29,049 nt of DNA from CAYHYG01 sp964360835 (GTDB taxonomy: Bacteria; Patescibacteriota; Patescibacteriia; UBA1558; 2-01-FULL-52-15), in the NCBI GenBank assembly GCA_964360835.1, contig CAYHYG010000011.1:1-29049 (forward strand), written 5' to 3'. Positions within the stretch are counted from its first letter, which is position 1. Every line of letters starts with the position of its first letter. A model generated the notes under the pieces. That model was not told the origin of the DNA. It saw only the letters and a program-made list of their open reading frames with translations, and did not search any database. The position numbers were made by a program, and so were the translations under genes. Positions 1 to 5,725 of the stretch are shown in pieces.

Positions 1-93
1 TAGTGACTTCGTTAATAATTAAATCCGGATAAAAGCTAAGATATTGAGCGATAATCAAAGGCTTTTTTCAGTTTTTCTGCCCCTCCTCAAACC

Positions 94-122
94 TTGTCAA
101 AACTATTCTAATCTGTTAGTAT
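94..122 (+). promoter_or_regulatory. Putative sigma-70-type promoter of the tRNA cluster
   Basis: TTGTCA at 94-99 and TAGTAT at 117-122 are separated by exactly 17 nt. Both hexamers deviate from consensus, so this is tentative. It lies about 70 nt upstream of tRNA-Ile and would transcribe the Ile-Phe-Pro tRNAs and probably the repair gene behind them. Confidence 0.4.
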
Positions 123-193
123 CAAGCCCGTATCCTTAACATTTGTAAGGTCTTTAATTGTAATTGGAGCCTCTGGCGATGTAGGTATATGAA

Positions 194-270
194 GGGCGCG
201 TAGCTCAGGTGGTTAGAGCGCGTCACTGATAATGACGAGGTCGATGGTTCGAGTCCATCCGCGCCCACCA
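194..270 (+). tRNA. tRNA-Ile (anticodon GAT)
   Basis: The acceptor arms GGGCGCG and CGCGCCC pair perfectly. The D-arm contains GCTCAGGTGGTTAGAGC, the anticodon loop is CTGATAA with anticodon GAT, and the T-loop is TTCGAGT. Discriminator A and the CCA tail are encoded. It is the first gene of a three-tRNA cluster. Confidence 0.95.
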
Positions 271-327
271 GTGGTTGATAGTTTTAATACAGATACAGCA
301 TTTTCATTTATAATAATCTTGTGGCCG

Positions 328-402
328 GCCGAGGTAGCTCAGCGGTAGAGCGAAGGACTGAAAATCCTTGCGTCGGCAGTTCAACTCTGCCCCTCGGCAC
401 CA
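328..402 (+). tRNA. tRNA-Phe (anticodon GAA)
   Basis: The acceptor arms GCCGAGG and CCTCGGC pair, the anticodon loop is CTGAAAA (GAA), and the T-stem is GGCAG/CTGCC. The T-loop reads TTCAACT, a small departure from the usual TTCRANY. Discriminator A and the CCA tail are encoded. Confidence 0.94.
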
Positions 403-423
403 GAAGAGTATTATAAAAAATAT

Positions 424-499
424 CGGGGATTGGCGCAGTTGGTAGCGCGCCTGCTTTGGGAGCAGGAGGCCGTGGGTTCGAGCCCCGCATCCCCGACCA
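424..499 (+). tRNA. tRNA-Pro (anticodon TGG)
   Basis: The acceptor arms CGGGGAT and ATCCCCG pair, the anticodon loop is TTTGGGA (TGG), the T-loop is TTCGAGC and CCA is encoded. The next start codon lies only 5 nt after the CCA end, so the tRNA and the downstream repair gene almost certainly share a transcript. Confidence 0.94.
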
Positions 500-504
500 C
501 TATT

Positions 505-819
505 ATGAATTTCTATCAGCACGTTTATAAATTGACGAAAAGAATTCCTCGCGGCAAAGTTGCCTCCTATGGTCAGCTGGCCGCCATGATCTCCTCACCT
601 CGTGCGGCACGAGTGGTTGGCTGGTCACTGCACACCATGGATGATGCCCCAGACCTCCCCTGGCATCGCGTGATCAACAGCAAAGGATTCATCACTACCA
701 CCTGCGAGACGCATACTGCAGATTATCAAGCGGCACTTTTGAAAAAAGAAGGGATCAAAGTCATCAAAAAAGAAAATCTGTGGTGGGTGGATATGAAACA
801 GTTTCAGTGGAAACCTTAA
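505..819 (+). CDS. Alkyltransferase-like (ATL) DNA repair protein
   Basis: A 104-residue protein of the O6-alkylguanine-DNA alkyltransferase fold, consisting only of the DNA-binding C-terminal domain. The active-site motif PCHR of methyltransferases reads PWHRV (Trp53). This replacement of the acceptor Cys defines ATL proteins such as E. coli YbaZ, which cannot transfer alkyl groups but bind O6-alkylguanine, flip it out and flag it for nucleotide excision repair. The conserved KVASYGQLA and the Arg-finger region ARVVGWSLH (residues 35-43) are present. The reading frame stays open back into tRNA-Pro, but the first sensible ATG is at 505, just after the tRNA, without a Shine-Dalgarno site. uvrB is elsewhere in the window, which fits a role feeding lesions to UvrABC. 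Confidence 0.9.
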   Translation: MNFYQHVYKLTKRIPRGKVASYGQLAAMISSPRAARVVGWSLHTMDDAPDLPWHRVINSKGFITTTCETHTADYQAALLKKEGIKVIKKENLWWVDMKQFQWKP

Positions 820-834
820 CATAGTCAGTAGTGA

Positions 835-895
835 GTAGTTGGTAGTGAGTAGCAAACATCTTCGATGGGACTACAAACTGCTCACTACCAACTAC
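835..895. repeat. Inverted repeat (low-complexity hairpin)
   Basis: An 18-nt arm at 835-852 is complementary to 878-895 with one mismatch, enclosing 25 nt. The arms are built from the simple words GTAGT/GAGTAG. No U-tract follows on the plus strand, so it is not a canonical terminator. It lies directly after the ATL gene. Confidence 0.6.
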
Positions 896-906
896 AAACT
901 AATTCT

Positions 907-980
907 GCGGGTATCGTATAACCCGCCACGCGTCGATGAACGAACGCGAGTCGAGGCGGGTGGTTATTATATTAGCCTTC
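907..980 (+). pseudogene. Broken tRNA-Gly copy (5' half, interrupted by a palindrome)
   Basis: Bases 907-921 and 961-980 together match, without mismatch, the first 34-35 nt of the intact tRNA-Gly(TCC) at 1050-1124. The match runs from the acceptor strand to the anticodon loop (..AGCCTTC). The two parts are separated by a 39-bp insertion in the D-arm. After the anticodon loop the sequence diverges (TCCCGCACAA..), so the 3' half is missing. This is a relic next to its functional copy and cannot fold as a tRNA. Confidence 0.8.
922..960. repeat. 39-bp GC-rich palindromic element inserted in the tRNA-Gly relic
   Basis: The ends CCCGCC (922-927) and GGCGGG (955-960) are complementary, with an inner CGCGT/ACGCG stem. 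The element exactly interrupts sequence that is contiguous in the intact tRNA-Gly(TCC), which defines its borders. Other short elements with CCGCC/GGCGG ends recur in this window (1754-1769, 5572-5597, 18271-18285, 27268-27287). Confidence 0.7.
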
Positions 981-1049
981 TCCCGCACAATACTTTAAAA
1001 TTTTAATCAATGGGATCCTGAAACGATGAGATCCTTCATTTACCAAGGT

Positions 1050-1124
1050 GCGGGTATCGTATAATGGTTATTATATTAGCCTTCCAAGCTAAGGATGACG
1101 GTTCGATTCCGTTTACCCGCTCCA
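1050..1124 (+). tRNA. tRNA-Gly (anticodon TCC)
   Basis: The acceptor arms GCGGGTA and TACCCGC pair, the anticodon stem is TTAGC/GCTAA with loop CTTCCAA (TCC), the T-loop is TTCGATT, discriminator T is present and CCA is encoded. An imperfect terminator follows at about 1201. Confidence 0.93.
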
Positions 1125-1200
1125 TGGTTAATGCGGGATCCTCTCAACAGAATGGTTTCATTTAGATAATATTTAAACTTCTGCAACTACGCGAATTACT

Positions 1201-1224
1201 AAACTCCTACTATTGGAGTTTTTT
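1201..1224 (+). terminator. Rho-independent terminator after tRNA-Gly(TCC)
   Basis: A perfect 7-bp stem AAACTCC/GGAGTTT with a 7-nt loop runs into a T-tract ending at 1224. It lies 76 nt after the tRNA-Gly(TCC) CCA end. Confidence 0.7.
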
Positions 1225-1566
1225 AGTTTCTGTGGATAACTCCGGTTTTTTCCAACCCTAATTTCTATCTTCTAACTCCTAGCTACTAATTTTCTGCTAA
1301 CTATACAGACTTGCGCAGTTTTCAAATCTACGTTATTATAACTATGTAATTCTTCCTACTCCCCGTTCCTTCCCATGCTTGCGAAGCTTATCGTACCTCT
1401 CTTTTTCCCGCGATAACATCGCACTTCGTATATCGTCCAGGCAATCTGGACACCCAAGCTCGCACGACATTTGCTGTCATTTCTACCCCCATCATCAACA
1501 GCAAACCATTCGGCGAGCTTTTCACATACCCAAAAACCTTAACAGGTCTTTTTTTATTTGAATGTA
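1225..1566. other. Intergenic stretch without recognisable gene
   Basis: Short open frames exist on both strands but have no Shine-Dalgarno site, no recognisable domain and simple pyrimidine-rich composition. A consensus DnaA-box sequence (TGTGGATAA, 1231-1239) is present, but isolated. Nothing else is supportable. Confidence 0.5.
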
Positions 1567-1567
1567 T

Positions 1568-1576
1568 TGCTATACT
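1568..1576 (+). promoter_or_regulatory. Putative extended -10 promoter for the tRNA-Gly region
   Basis: TGCTATACT is an extended -10 element (TGN plus TATACT at 1571-1576). No good -35 is seen 17 nt upstream. A transcript would begin near 1583 and cover the truncated tRNA-Gly half and tRNA-Gly(CCC). Confidence 0.45.
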
Positions 1577-1586
1577 GCGGGCATAG

Positions 1587-1620
1587 GCGGGATTAGTACA
1601 GGGGTAGTACGTGTGCTTCC
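1587..1620 (+). pseudogene. Truncated tRNA-Gly, 5' half ending in the anticodon
   Basis: GCGGGAT (acceptor 5' strand), a D-arm with GTAC/GTAC stem around AGGGGTA, and GTGTGCTTCC (anticodon stem and start of the anticodon) form a clean tRNA-Gly 5' half. The sequence then changes abruptly at 1621 to TCCATCC. The matching 3' acceptor strand ATCCCGC plus TCCA occurs 210 nt downstream at 1830-1840. An intact tRNA-Gly(CCC) lies between the two pieces. Confidence 0.7.
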
Positions 1621-1624
1621 TCCA

Positions 1625-1735
1625 TCCTCCGTAGCAGTTGTCGGCGAGTATCGTATAATGGTTATTATATGACCTTCCCAAGGTTGAGACACGGGTTCGA
1701 TTCCCGTTACTCGCTCCATCTGCTACTGCGGAGGA
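1625..1735. repeat. Inverted repeats flanking tRNA-Gly(CCC)
   Basis: TCCTCCGTAGCAG (1625-1637) is complementary to CTGCTACTGCGGAGGA (1720-1735) with a 2-3 nt bulge. The arms lie 6 nt before and 1 nt after the intact tRNA gene, so the tRNA sits in the loop of a larger inverted repeat. Confidence 0.6.
1644..1718 (+). tRNA. tRNA-Gly (anticodon CCC)
   Basis: The acceptor arms GCGAGTA and TACTCGC pair, the T-arm is CGGGTTCGATTCCCG, discriminator T is present and CCA is encoded. The best anticodon loop is TTCCCAA, giving CCC, on a stem with two wobble pairs (TGACC/GGTTG). Its D-arm is nearly identical to tRNA-Gly(TCC), so the two are paralogues. Confidence 0.88.
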
Positions 1736-1741
1736 CGGGCA

Positions 1742-1840
1742 AGCAAAATGTCGTCCCGCCGAGGCGGGATCGCCCGCTCCAGCTTGCCCTGAGCGAATCC
1801 CAAGTATAGCGAGGGATGAGCCGAAGGATATCCCGCTCCA
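1742..1840 (+). other. Palindrome plus two tRNA-Gly 3'-end remnants
   Basis: TCCCGCC-GA-GGCGGGA (1754-1769) is a near-perfect palindrome. It is followed by GCCCGCTCCA (1772-1781) and, 49 nt on, by ATCCCGCTCCA (1830-1840). Both are exact tRNA-Gly 3' acceptor ends with discriminator T and CCA. Neither is preceded by a proper T-arm. The sequence between them contains GCCCTGAGCGAA, a word I know from dispersed repeats in many environmental bacterial genomes. Confidence 0.55.
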
Positions 1841-1894
1841 ACTTTTATAACAAACTAGTAGATATAGAAAAAGAATTTCCTATCCTTTTTAAAA

Positions 1895-1923
1895 TTGACA
1901 CTATATAAATATAGGATTATCAT
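1895..1923 (+). promoter_or_regulatory. Strong sigma-70-type promoter for a small RNA
   Basis: Perfect TTGACA (1895-1900), a 17-nt AT-rich spacer and TATCAT (1918-1923, 5 of 6 consensus). Initiation would fall at the G residues around 1929-1931, directly in front of the structured RNA. Confidence 0.75.
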
Positions 1924-1928
1924 GAAAT

Positions 1929-2031
1929 GGGTTCATGTGACCCCCCAATCCGACCGGCGCCTAACTGCGTCACCATCCAAAAGGGTTAGCTACCCTAACC
2001 CTGGGACGTCAAACATTGGCGTCCTTTTTTT
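1929..2031 (+). ncRNA. Candidate small structured RNA with own terminator
   Basis: About 103 nt between a consensus promoter and a rho-independent terminator, with no plausible reading frame. Visible helices are GGGT/ACCC near the 5' end (1929-1943), a small CGC/GCG hairpin in the middle, a perfect 8-bp stem AGGGTTAG/CTAACCCT with loop CTACC (1982-2002), and the terminator stem GGACG/CGTCC (2004-2024) followed by seven T. I do not recognise it as SRP RNA, 6S, tmRNA, RNase P or a known riboswitch. Because it ends in a terminator 44 nt before the next ORF, it is either an independent sRNA or an attenuator leader of that ORF. Confidence 0.6.
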
Positions 2032-2074
2032 ACTTCAGTAATTTTCTAGAATGTGTTACAAATAATCTAATCGT

Positions 2075-2818
2075 ATGCCAAAAAATGAAATAAAATTTAG
2101 TCAAATCTTATCTGCTATCAAAGGCAAAGAAGTAGATCGCAAGCAGCTCCTTGGTTCCGGCGGATTAGAAGCCAGCAAATCCGGCGATGCCAAGATCCCT
2201 GACTCACTCCTCGGCAGTCATGAAGAGCGTCTGGAAACAGCCCGCCGATCAAAGTCAGCCCGTACCTTCATCGATCAGGCCGGTGATGTGCTACGCAAAA
2301 TGGGATATAACGAAGCCCAGATCCATCACTATCTGATTGATGACGATCCCAAGAAAGCCGGTATGAGCGATTGGCATACAACCGAGAAGATAATCAATAC
2401 CATGCGTCAGCACGGTGTGACTGGTTTTAAAGAAATGGATACCTTGAGCTCTGGTAGAAACTATGGGCGGCGCTTATTGGATCAAATTGATGAACTACAG
2501 AAAAAACAAAAAGTTGAGGAGGAAGAGGAGGAGAAAAAAGAAGTAGATGACAAAGAAAAGGAAGAAAATTTGGATAAAAGAATTGCTGAGGCAGAAAAAA
2601 AGAAACCAGATGATGAACCCAAAAAACATCTACCTATTAACCGTCTAACAAGTCTGGCTTCACGTGAAGATCGTCGCGCCGCTATTATGGAAAAATATAG
2701 AACAACGGGCTCGGAACCGAAGATAAACACTCCCAAACCAAAAGCTTCGCAAGAAATTACGCCCGAGCAGGAGGATATTGCCAACCCGCACATAGCCAAG
2801 GATATGGATATCGGCTAA
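2075..2818 (+). CDS. Unknown charged protein with coiled-coil centre
   Basis: A 247-residue soluble protein that I do not recognise. Residues 1-125 look like a compact helical domain (ARTFIDQAGDVLRKMGYNEA, then HYLIDDDPKKAG and WHTTEKIINTMRQHG). Residues about 140-190 are almost entirely Lys/Glu/Asp and should form a long charged helix or coiled coil. The last 60 residues are Pro/Thr/Lys-rich and probably disordered. There is no signal peptide and no clear Shine-Dalgarno site before the ATG. Its stop is 2 nt before the next start, so it is co-transcribed with the secreted protein behind it. Confidence 0.75.
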   Translation: MPKNEIKFSQILSAIKGKEVDRKQLLGSGGLEASKSGDAKIPDSLLGSHEERLETARRSKSARTFIDQAGDVLRKMGYNEAQIHHYLIDDDPKKAGMSDWHTTEKIINTMRQHGVTGFKEMDTLSSGRNYGRRLLDQIDELQKKQKVEEEEEEKKEVDDKEKEENLDKRIAEAEKKKPDDEPKKHLPINRLTSLASREDRRAAIMEKYRTTGSEPKINTPKPKASQEITPEQEDIANPHIAKDMDIG

Positions 2819-2820
2819 CC

Positions 2821-4200
2821 ATGATGAAACGCTTACTAATACTGTTGGGTTTATTCAGCTTTTTGGTCGCGCCAGGAACAGTTCTAGCGGATCACCTCAA
2901 AGGTAGAATTTTATTGCAAGTAGAAAACCATGGCGAGGCCTGGTATGTGGGTCCTGTTTCAGGACAGCGCTACTATATGAAAGATGGCGCTATGGCGTAT
3001 GAGATGTTACGCGCCTTTGGCCTGGGCATTAGCGATGCTGATCTGGAAAAAATTCCTGTCGGCATTGAAGAACGTTTTCCTGTTGGGACAGATACTGATG
3101 GTGACGGTCTGTCTGATCAGCTGGAAACAGGCTTGGGTAGTAATTTCGAAAAAACAGACAGCGATACCGATGGACAAGCTGATAAACAAGAGGTACTCCA
3201 AAATACCTTACCGACTGGTGCCGGCGAACGAATCATTGACCAAGAATTAATCAAAAATTTATCCGGCAGGATTTTACTACAAGTTCAAAAGAATGGTGAA
3301 GCGTGGTATCTGCGCCCAGATGATAATAAACGCTACTATCTGCCTGACGGGGAAGCTGCCTATCAGATCATGCGCTTTCTCAGTCTTGGTATTTCTAATA
3401 AAGACTTATCGCTGATACCGGTTGACACCTTAAAAGACGAACCAGTTGCCTGGGGTGATACTATCCAAAGAGAAACGATTACGGTGAATCTCGGCGCTAC
3501 CCCTTACACCGTTCATGTGCTGAAATTTAATCTCAGAGATCCTAGGCTTTCTATTATTACGGAATCAGCTAATGCTACTGACTGCGCCGATGACTGCGCC
3601 GCCCGTAGTCTGGGAGATTTTATTCTCAGTCATGAGGCAGTAGCCGGTATCAACGGCAGTTATTTCTGCCCGGCTGACTATGCCAGCTGTGCTAGCAAAT
3701 CAAATTACTATTTCTATCCGGTTTTCAACAGTCGTACCAGAACGATGATCAATCAGGAGCAGACCAAATGGCCGACCACTGGTGGCATGCTAGCTTTCGA
3801 TGATCAAAACACTCCCTACTTCTACGCTGCTGCTTCACAGTTTGGTTCACCGGAGCAATTCCAGAAGGAAACAGGAAGATCACTGCAAGCAGCTATCGGC
3901 AACGATCTGCTGATAGTCCGGGAAGGTTATAATCTGATTAACAGCGCCAACCTGGATGCCAAGCAAAATACCTCCAGAGTCGACCGAGCGGCTGTCGGCG
4001 TCCGAGACAACTGGCTCCATCTGGTAGTGGCCCAGAAAGCCACTGTCATGAACCTGGCAGATATTCTCGTGCAGATGGGTATGAAGAATGCCCTGAACCT
4101 AGATGCCGGCTACTCCACTGCGTTGTATTATGATGGTCGCTACCGCTTAGGACCTGGTCGCGATATACCGAATGCCTTACTCTTTAAGTACAAACTCTAA
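2821..4200 (+). CDS. Secreted phosphodiester glycosidase (NAGPA-domain) surface protein
   Basis: 459 residues. A signal peptide (MMKRLLILLGLFSFLVAPG, cleavage near VLA-DH) is followed by two copies of a ~55-residue module (26-80 and 147-201) with the pattern GRILLQV..(H/N)GEAWY..P....RYY..DG.AAY..MR...LGIS..DL..IPV. A calcium-type segment DTDGDGLSDQLETG...DSDTDGQADKQE (91-123, thrombospondin-3-like) lies between them. Residues ~215-459 match the NAGPA/phosphodiester glycosidase domain: VHVLKFNLRDPRLSI, GINGSYFCP, RAAVGV.DNWLHLVV and the C-terminal LNLDAGYSTALYYDG..... The known domain cleaves sugar phosphodiesters, and bacterial members occur near exopolysaccharide genes. Likely exported and wall-associated. 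Two extra cysteine pairs (DCADDC, FCPADYASC) may form disulfides. Confidence 0.85.
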   Translation: MMKRLLILLGLFSFLVAPGTVLADHLKGRILLQVENHGEAWYVGPVSGQRYYMKDGAMAYEMLRAFGLGISDADLEKIPVGIEERFPVGTDTDGDGLSDQLETGLGSNFEKTDSDTDGQADKQEVLQNTLPTGAGERIIDQELIKNLSGRILLQVQKNGEAWYLRPDDNKRYYLPDGEAAYQIMRFLSLGISNKDLSLIPVDTLKDEPVAWGDTIQRETITVNLGATPYTVHVLKFNLRDPRLSIITESANATDCADDCAARSLGDFILSHEAVAGINGSYFCPADYASCASKSNYYFYPVFNSRTRTMINQEQTKWPTTGGMLAFDDQNTPYFYAAASQFGSPEQFQKETGRSLQAAIGNDLLIVREGYNLINSANLDAKQNTSRVDRAAVGVRDNWLHLVVAQKATVMNLADILVQMGMKNALNLDAGYSTALYYDGRYRLGPGRDIPNALLFKYKL

Positions 4201-4354
4201 ATCCTAAGTCCTAAATCCTAAAGAAACCAAAAATTCAAAATTTAATGAGCTTTGAGCTTGTTTTTTTAAATTTATTTAGAGTTTCGAGTTTAGAGCTTGC
4301 AATTTATTAAAGAATAAGCTTCTGGCCAGATAAAAAAGACGCTCCCCATAGATA

Positions 4355-4383
4355 TTGACAGAAATAGCTCTATATGATATAGT
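4355..4383 (+). promoter_or_regulatory. Sigma-70-type promoter of the 3D-domain gene
   Basis: Perfect TTGACA (4355-4360), a 17-nt spacer and TATAGT (4378-4383). Predicted initiation near 4390 leaves a leader of about 50 nt. Confidence 0.75.
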
Positions 4384-4440
4384 TATATATCTTCCTGATA
4401 AAGGGAGATTTTTTAGTAGCCGTAAGAAGAGGAAATGTCT

Positions 4441-4962
4441 ATGTTTCACAAGGCTTTCGATTATATCAATAAACGCGGTAAATATGCGCTAATTTTAGCC
4501 ACATTTATCCCGCTTATTGTGCCTCATTCTAGCTTGGCCCAACCCGTAAACAGGGGTTTGATTGTCTATGCCAACGGCACTATGACCAATCATTTCTGGC
4601 CAACCTACGAAGAGAAATTTGAAACAAAAGAGGAACCAATACGAACTATGAAGGTCGTGGCCACTGCCTATAACAGTGAGGTCGGTCAAACCGATGACTC
4701 CCCCTTTATTACTGCTTTCGGTACCCGTGTCCGTGACGGTATTATCGCTACCAATGACTACAAACGTGGTACTCGCGTACGTTTACCTGAACTCTATGGA
4801 GATAAGGTCTTCGTAGTCGAGGATCGTATGAATAGTCGTTATACCGGTAAATCTCGCATTGATATCTGGATGGAACGTAAATCCGACGCTATCAAATTAG
4901 GCGCTCGTTATCTAACGATGGAAATCCTTCCAGAAGAGAAGGTCATTGCTGACAATAACTAA
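4441..4962 (+). CDS. Exported 3D-domain protein (cell-wall hydrolase type)
   Basis: 173 residues from the ATG at 4441. I prefer it over the ATG at 4435 because AAGAGG at 4427-4432 is then 8 nt upstream. A signal peptide (KYALILATFIPLIVPHSSLA) is followed by a short linker. The 3D domain begins at MKVVATAYNSE and carries the family's acidic residues: TDDSPFITAFGTRVRDGIIATN, then VVEDRMNSRYTGKSRIDIWM. 3D domains are double-psi beta-barrels found at the C-terminus of resuscitation-promoting factors and of MltA, which act on peptidoglycan. Here the domain stands alone, as is usual in Parcubacteria. It has its own promoter and terminator. A lytic transglycosylase-like activity is inference. Confidence 0.85.
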   Translation: MFHKAFDYINKRGKYALILATFIPLIVPHSSLAQPVNRGLIVYANGTMTNHFWPTYEEKFETKEEPIRTMKVVATAYNSEVGQTDDSPFITAFGTRVRDGIIATNDYKRGTRVRLPELYGDKVFVVEDRMNSRYTGKSRIDIWMERKSDAIKLGARYLTMEILPEEKVIADNN

Positions 4963-4981
4963 ATCAATTTCAAAAATACCA

Positions 4982-5005
4982 CCCACGGGGTGGTCGCCCC
5001 GTGGG
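4982..5005. repeat. Perfect 9-bp GC hairpin behind the 3D-domain gene
   Basis: CCCACGGGG / CCCCGTGGG with loop TGGTCG. No T-tract follows on the plus strand. On the minus strand it runs into GGTATTTTTG, so it could stop minus-strand transcripts or be another dispersed palindrome. Confidence 0.55.
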
Positions 5006-5072
5006 CGAAAGTTAAGTCGAAACGCAGATAAAGTAATATTACTAGCTGGACCGATACGCCTTAATTCAAATG

Positions 5073-5112
5073 AAAAAACCGCTTCCCGGCTTTGGCCGAC
5101 GAGACGGTTTTT
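5073..5112 (+). terminator. Rho-independent terminator of the 3D-domain gene
   Basis: AAACCG (5076-5081) pairs with CGGTTT (5105-5110), enclosing an inner CGGC/GCCG stem with a TTTG loop. The outer stem continues into A-tract/T-tract (TTTTTGTTTT), typical of a bidirectional-looking intrinsic terminator. Confidence 0.75.
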
Positions 5113-5120
5113 GTTTTCTG

Positions 5121-5163
5121 TCATTGCGAGGATATCGAGCCTTGCTCGAAGACGAAGCAATCT
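5121..5163. repeat. Dispersed 'CATTGCGAGG...GACGAAGCAATCT' repeat
   Basis: ATTGC and GCAAT form the outer stem and TCGAG/CTCGA the inner one. From memory, this word pair belongs to a repeat family found between genes in many bacterial and CPR genomes. It lies in the convergent gap between the 3D-domain gene and the MazG-like gene. Confidence 0.6.
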
Positions 5164-5198
5164 AGCTGTTTCTCTCGTGAAACTTGATTACCTATACG

Positions 5199-5522
5199 TT
5201 AGCTCCAACTTCTTTTCTTATTCTTCTCTTCTTTATCTCGAAAAGCTGTCTCCATATCGATACCCAATAAATTACAAATCTCCAGCAGGTAAATGAAGAC
5301 ATCAGCGGCTTCTTCGGACGCATTATGTATCACCGAATGGCTACCACTTTTGATACCACTGGATTTACGTACGGCCTTGGCCAATTCGCCGCATTCTTCT
5401 AAAAATAAAAGAAACGTTTCAGTCACCGTTTCATTATCAAATCCTCTAACCTTAACTACAGTCTTCAGATAATCCTGATATTCCCTAAGTGTAGGTTTTG
5501 ATCCTAAGATTGGTTCGTTCAT
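5199..5522 (-). CDS. MazG-like nucleotide pyrophosphohydrolase
   Basis: A 107-residue all-alpha NTP pyrophosphohydrolase of the MazG/RS21-C6 type. The metal-binding pattern is visible: FLEECGELAKAVRK (EExxELxxA) and EEAADVFIYLLEICNLLGID (ExxDxxxYLL), with MET.A...KE.KN..R as the usual tail. Such enzymes hydrolyse non-canonical or excess (d)NTPs to NMP plus pyrophosphate. The frame is open further upstream, but that part is translated tRNA-like repeat, so I start at the ATG at 5522 (MNEPILGSK). There is no Shine-Dalgarno site. It lies just outside the glycan cluster, separated from it by two tRNA-Cys-like fragments. Confidence 0.85.
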   Translation of the reverse strand: MNEPILGSKPTLREYQDYLKTVVKVRGFDNETVTETFLLFLEECGELAKAVRKSSGIKSGSHSVIHNASEEAADVFIYLLEICNLLGIDMETAFRDKEEKNKKRSWS

Positions 5523-5529
5523 AAATATA

Positions 5530-5612
5530 TGGAGGTCACGGGCGGATTCGAACTCCTGAACTGAATGCCTGTCCGCCGTAGGCTTGGCGAAGGCGGAAGG
5601 GTTTTGTCCCGC
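5530..5612 (-). pseudogene. tRNA-Cys 3'-half relic with inserted palindrome
   Basis: Read on the minus strand, the sequence follows tRNA-Cys from the anticodon loop (CAAAACCCTT) through the T-arm (TTCAGGAGTTCGAATC) to a CTCCA end. It matches the intact tRNA-Cys at 13479-13553 except near the acceptor. A 36-bp block (5561-5596) with TCCGCC/GGCGGA ends is inserted in what would be the variable loop. The 5' half is absent: upstream of the anticodon loop it reads GGGA in place of the stem. Confidence 0.65.
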
Positions 5613-5617
5613 AGTGC

Positions 5618-5671
5618 ATACTTTGGAGGCCGAGAGGGGAATCAAACCGCCGAATACAGGTTTTGTCCCGA
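5618..5671 (-). repeat. 54-bp direct repeat, left copy (tRNA 3'-half-like)
   Basis: 51 of 54 bases match 13415-13468 in the same orientation. On the minus strand it reads CGGGACAAAACCT, a TTCGGCGGTTTGATTCC T-arm-like segment and CGGCCTCCA. That is the layout of a tRNA 3' half starting in the anticodon loop. The pair brackets the glycan genes 5726-13374. Confidence 0.75.
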
Positions 5672-5725
5672 TACTGAAACCTGAAAATAGTGTATTCCCT
5701 ATAAAGACTACTAGCATGTCTCTTA

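Noticed and set aside
430..504. N-terminal extension of the ATL protein
   Set aside because: It would translate most of tRNA-Pro; the domain starts at the ATG at 505.
304..522. Open frames opposite the Phe and Pro tRNA genes
   Set aside because: They are shadows of two well-folded tRNA genes.
1388..1681. 97-codon open frame on the minus strand
   Set aside because: It begins inside the intact tRNA-Gly(CCC), has no ribosome site, and its translation has no recognisable domain; it crosses the tRNA half and promoter.
1982..2002. PreQ1 riboswitch (because of TTAGCTACC)
   Set aside because: The segment is a plain 8-bp hairpin and lacks the A-rich tail and pseudoknot of the preQ1 aptamer; the next gene is not queuosine-related.
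4201..4354. Terminator after the NAGPA-domain gene
   Set aside because: The GAGCTTTGAGCTTG plus T-tract stretch has only a weak, short stem; the region is AT-rich simple sequence without a clear signal.
5523..5717. N-terminal extension of the MazG-like protein
   Set aside because: It translates the tRNA-Cys-like relic and the 54-bp repeat; the enzyme domain starts at 5522.
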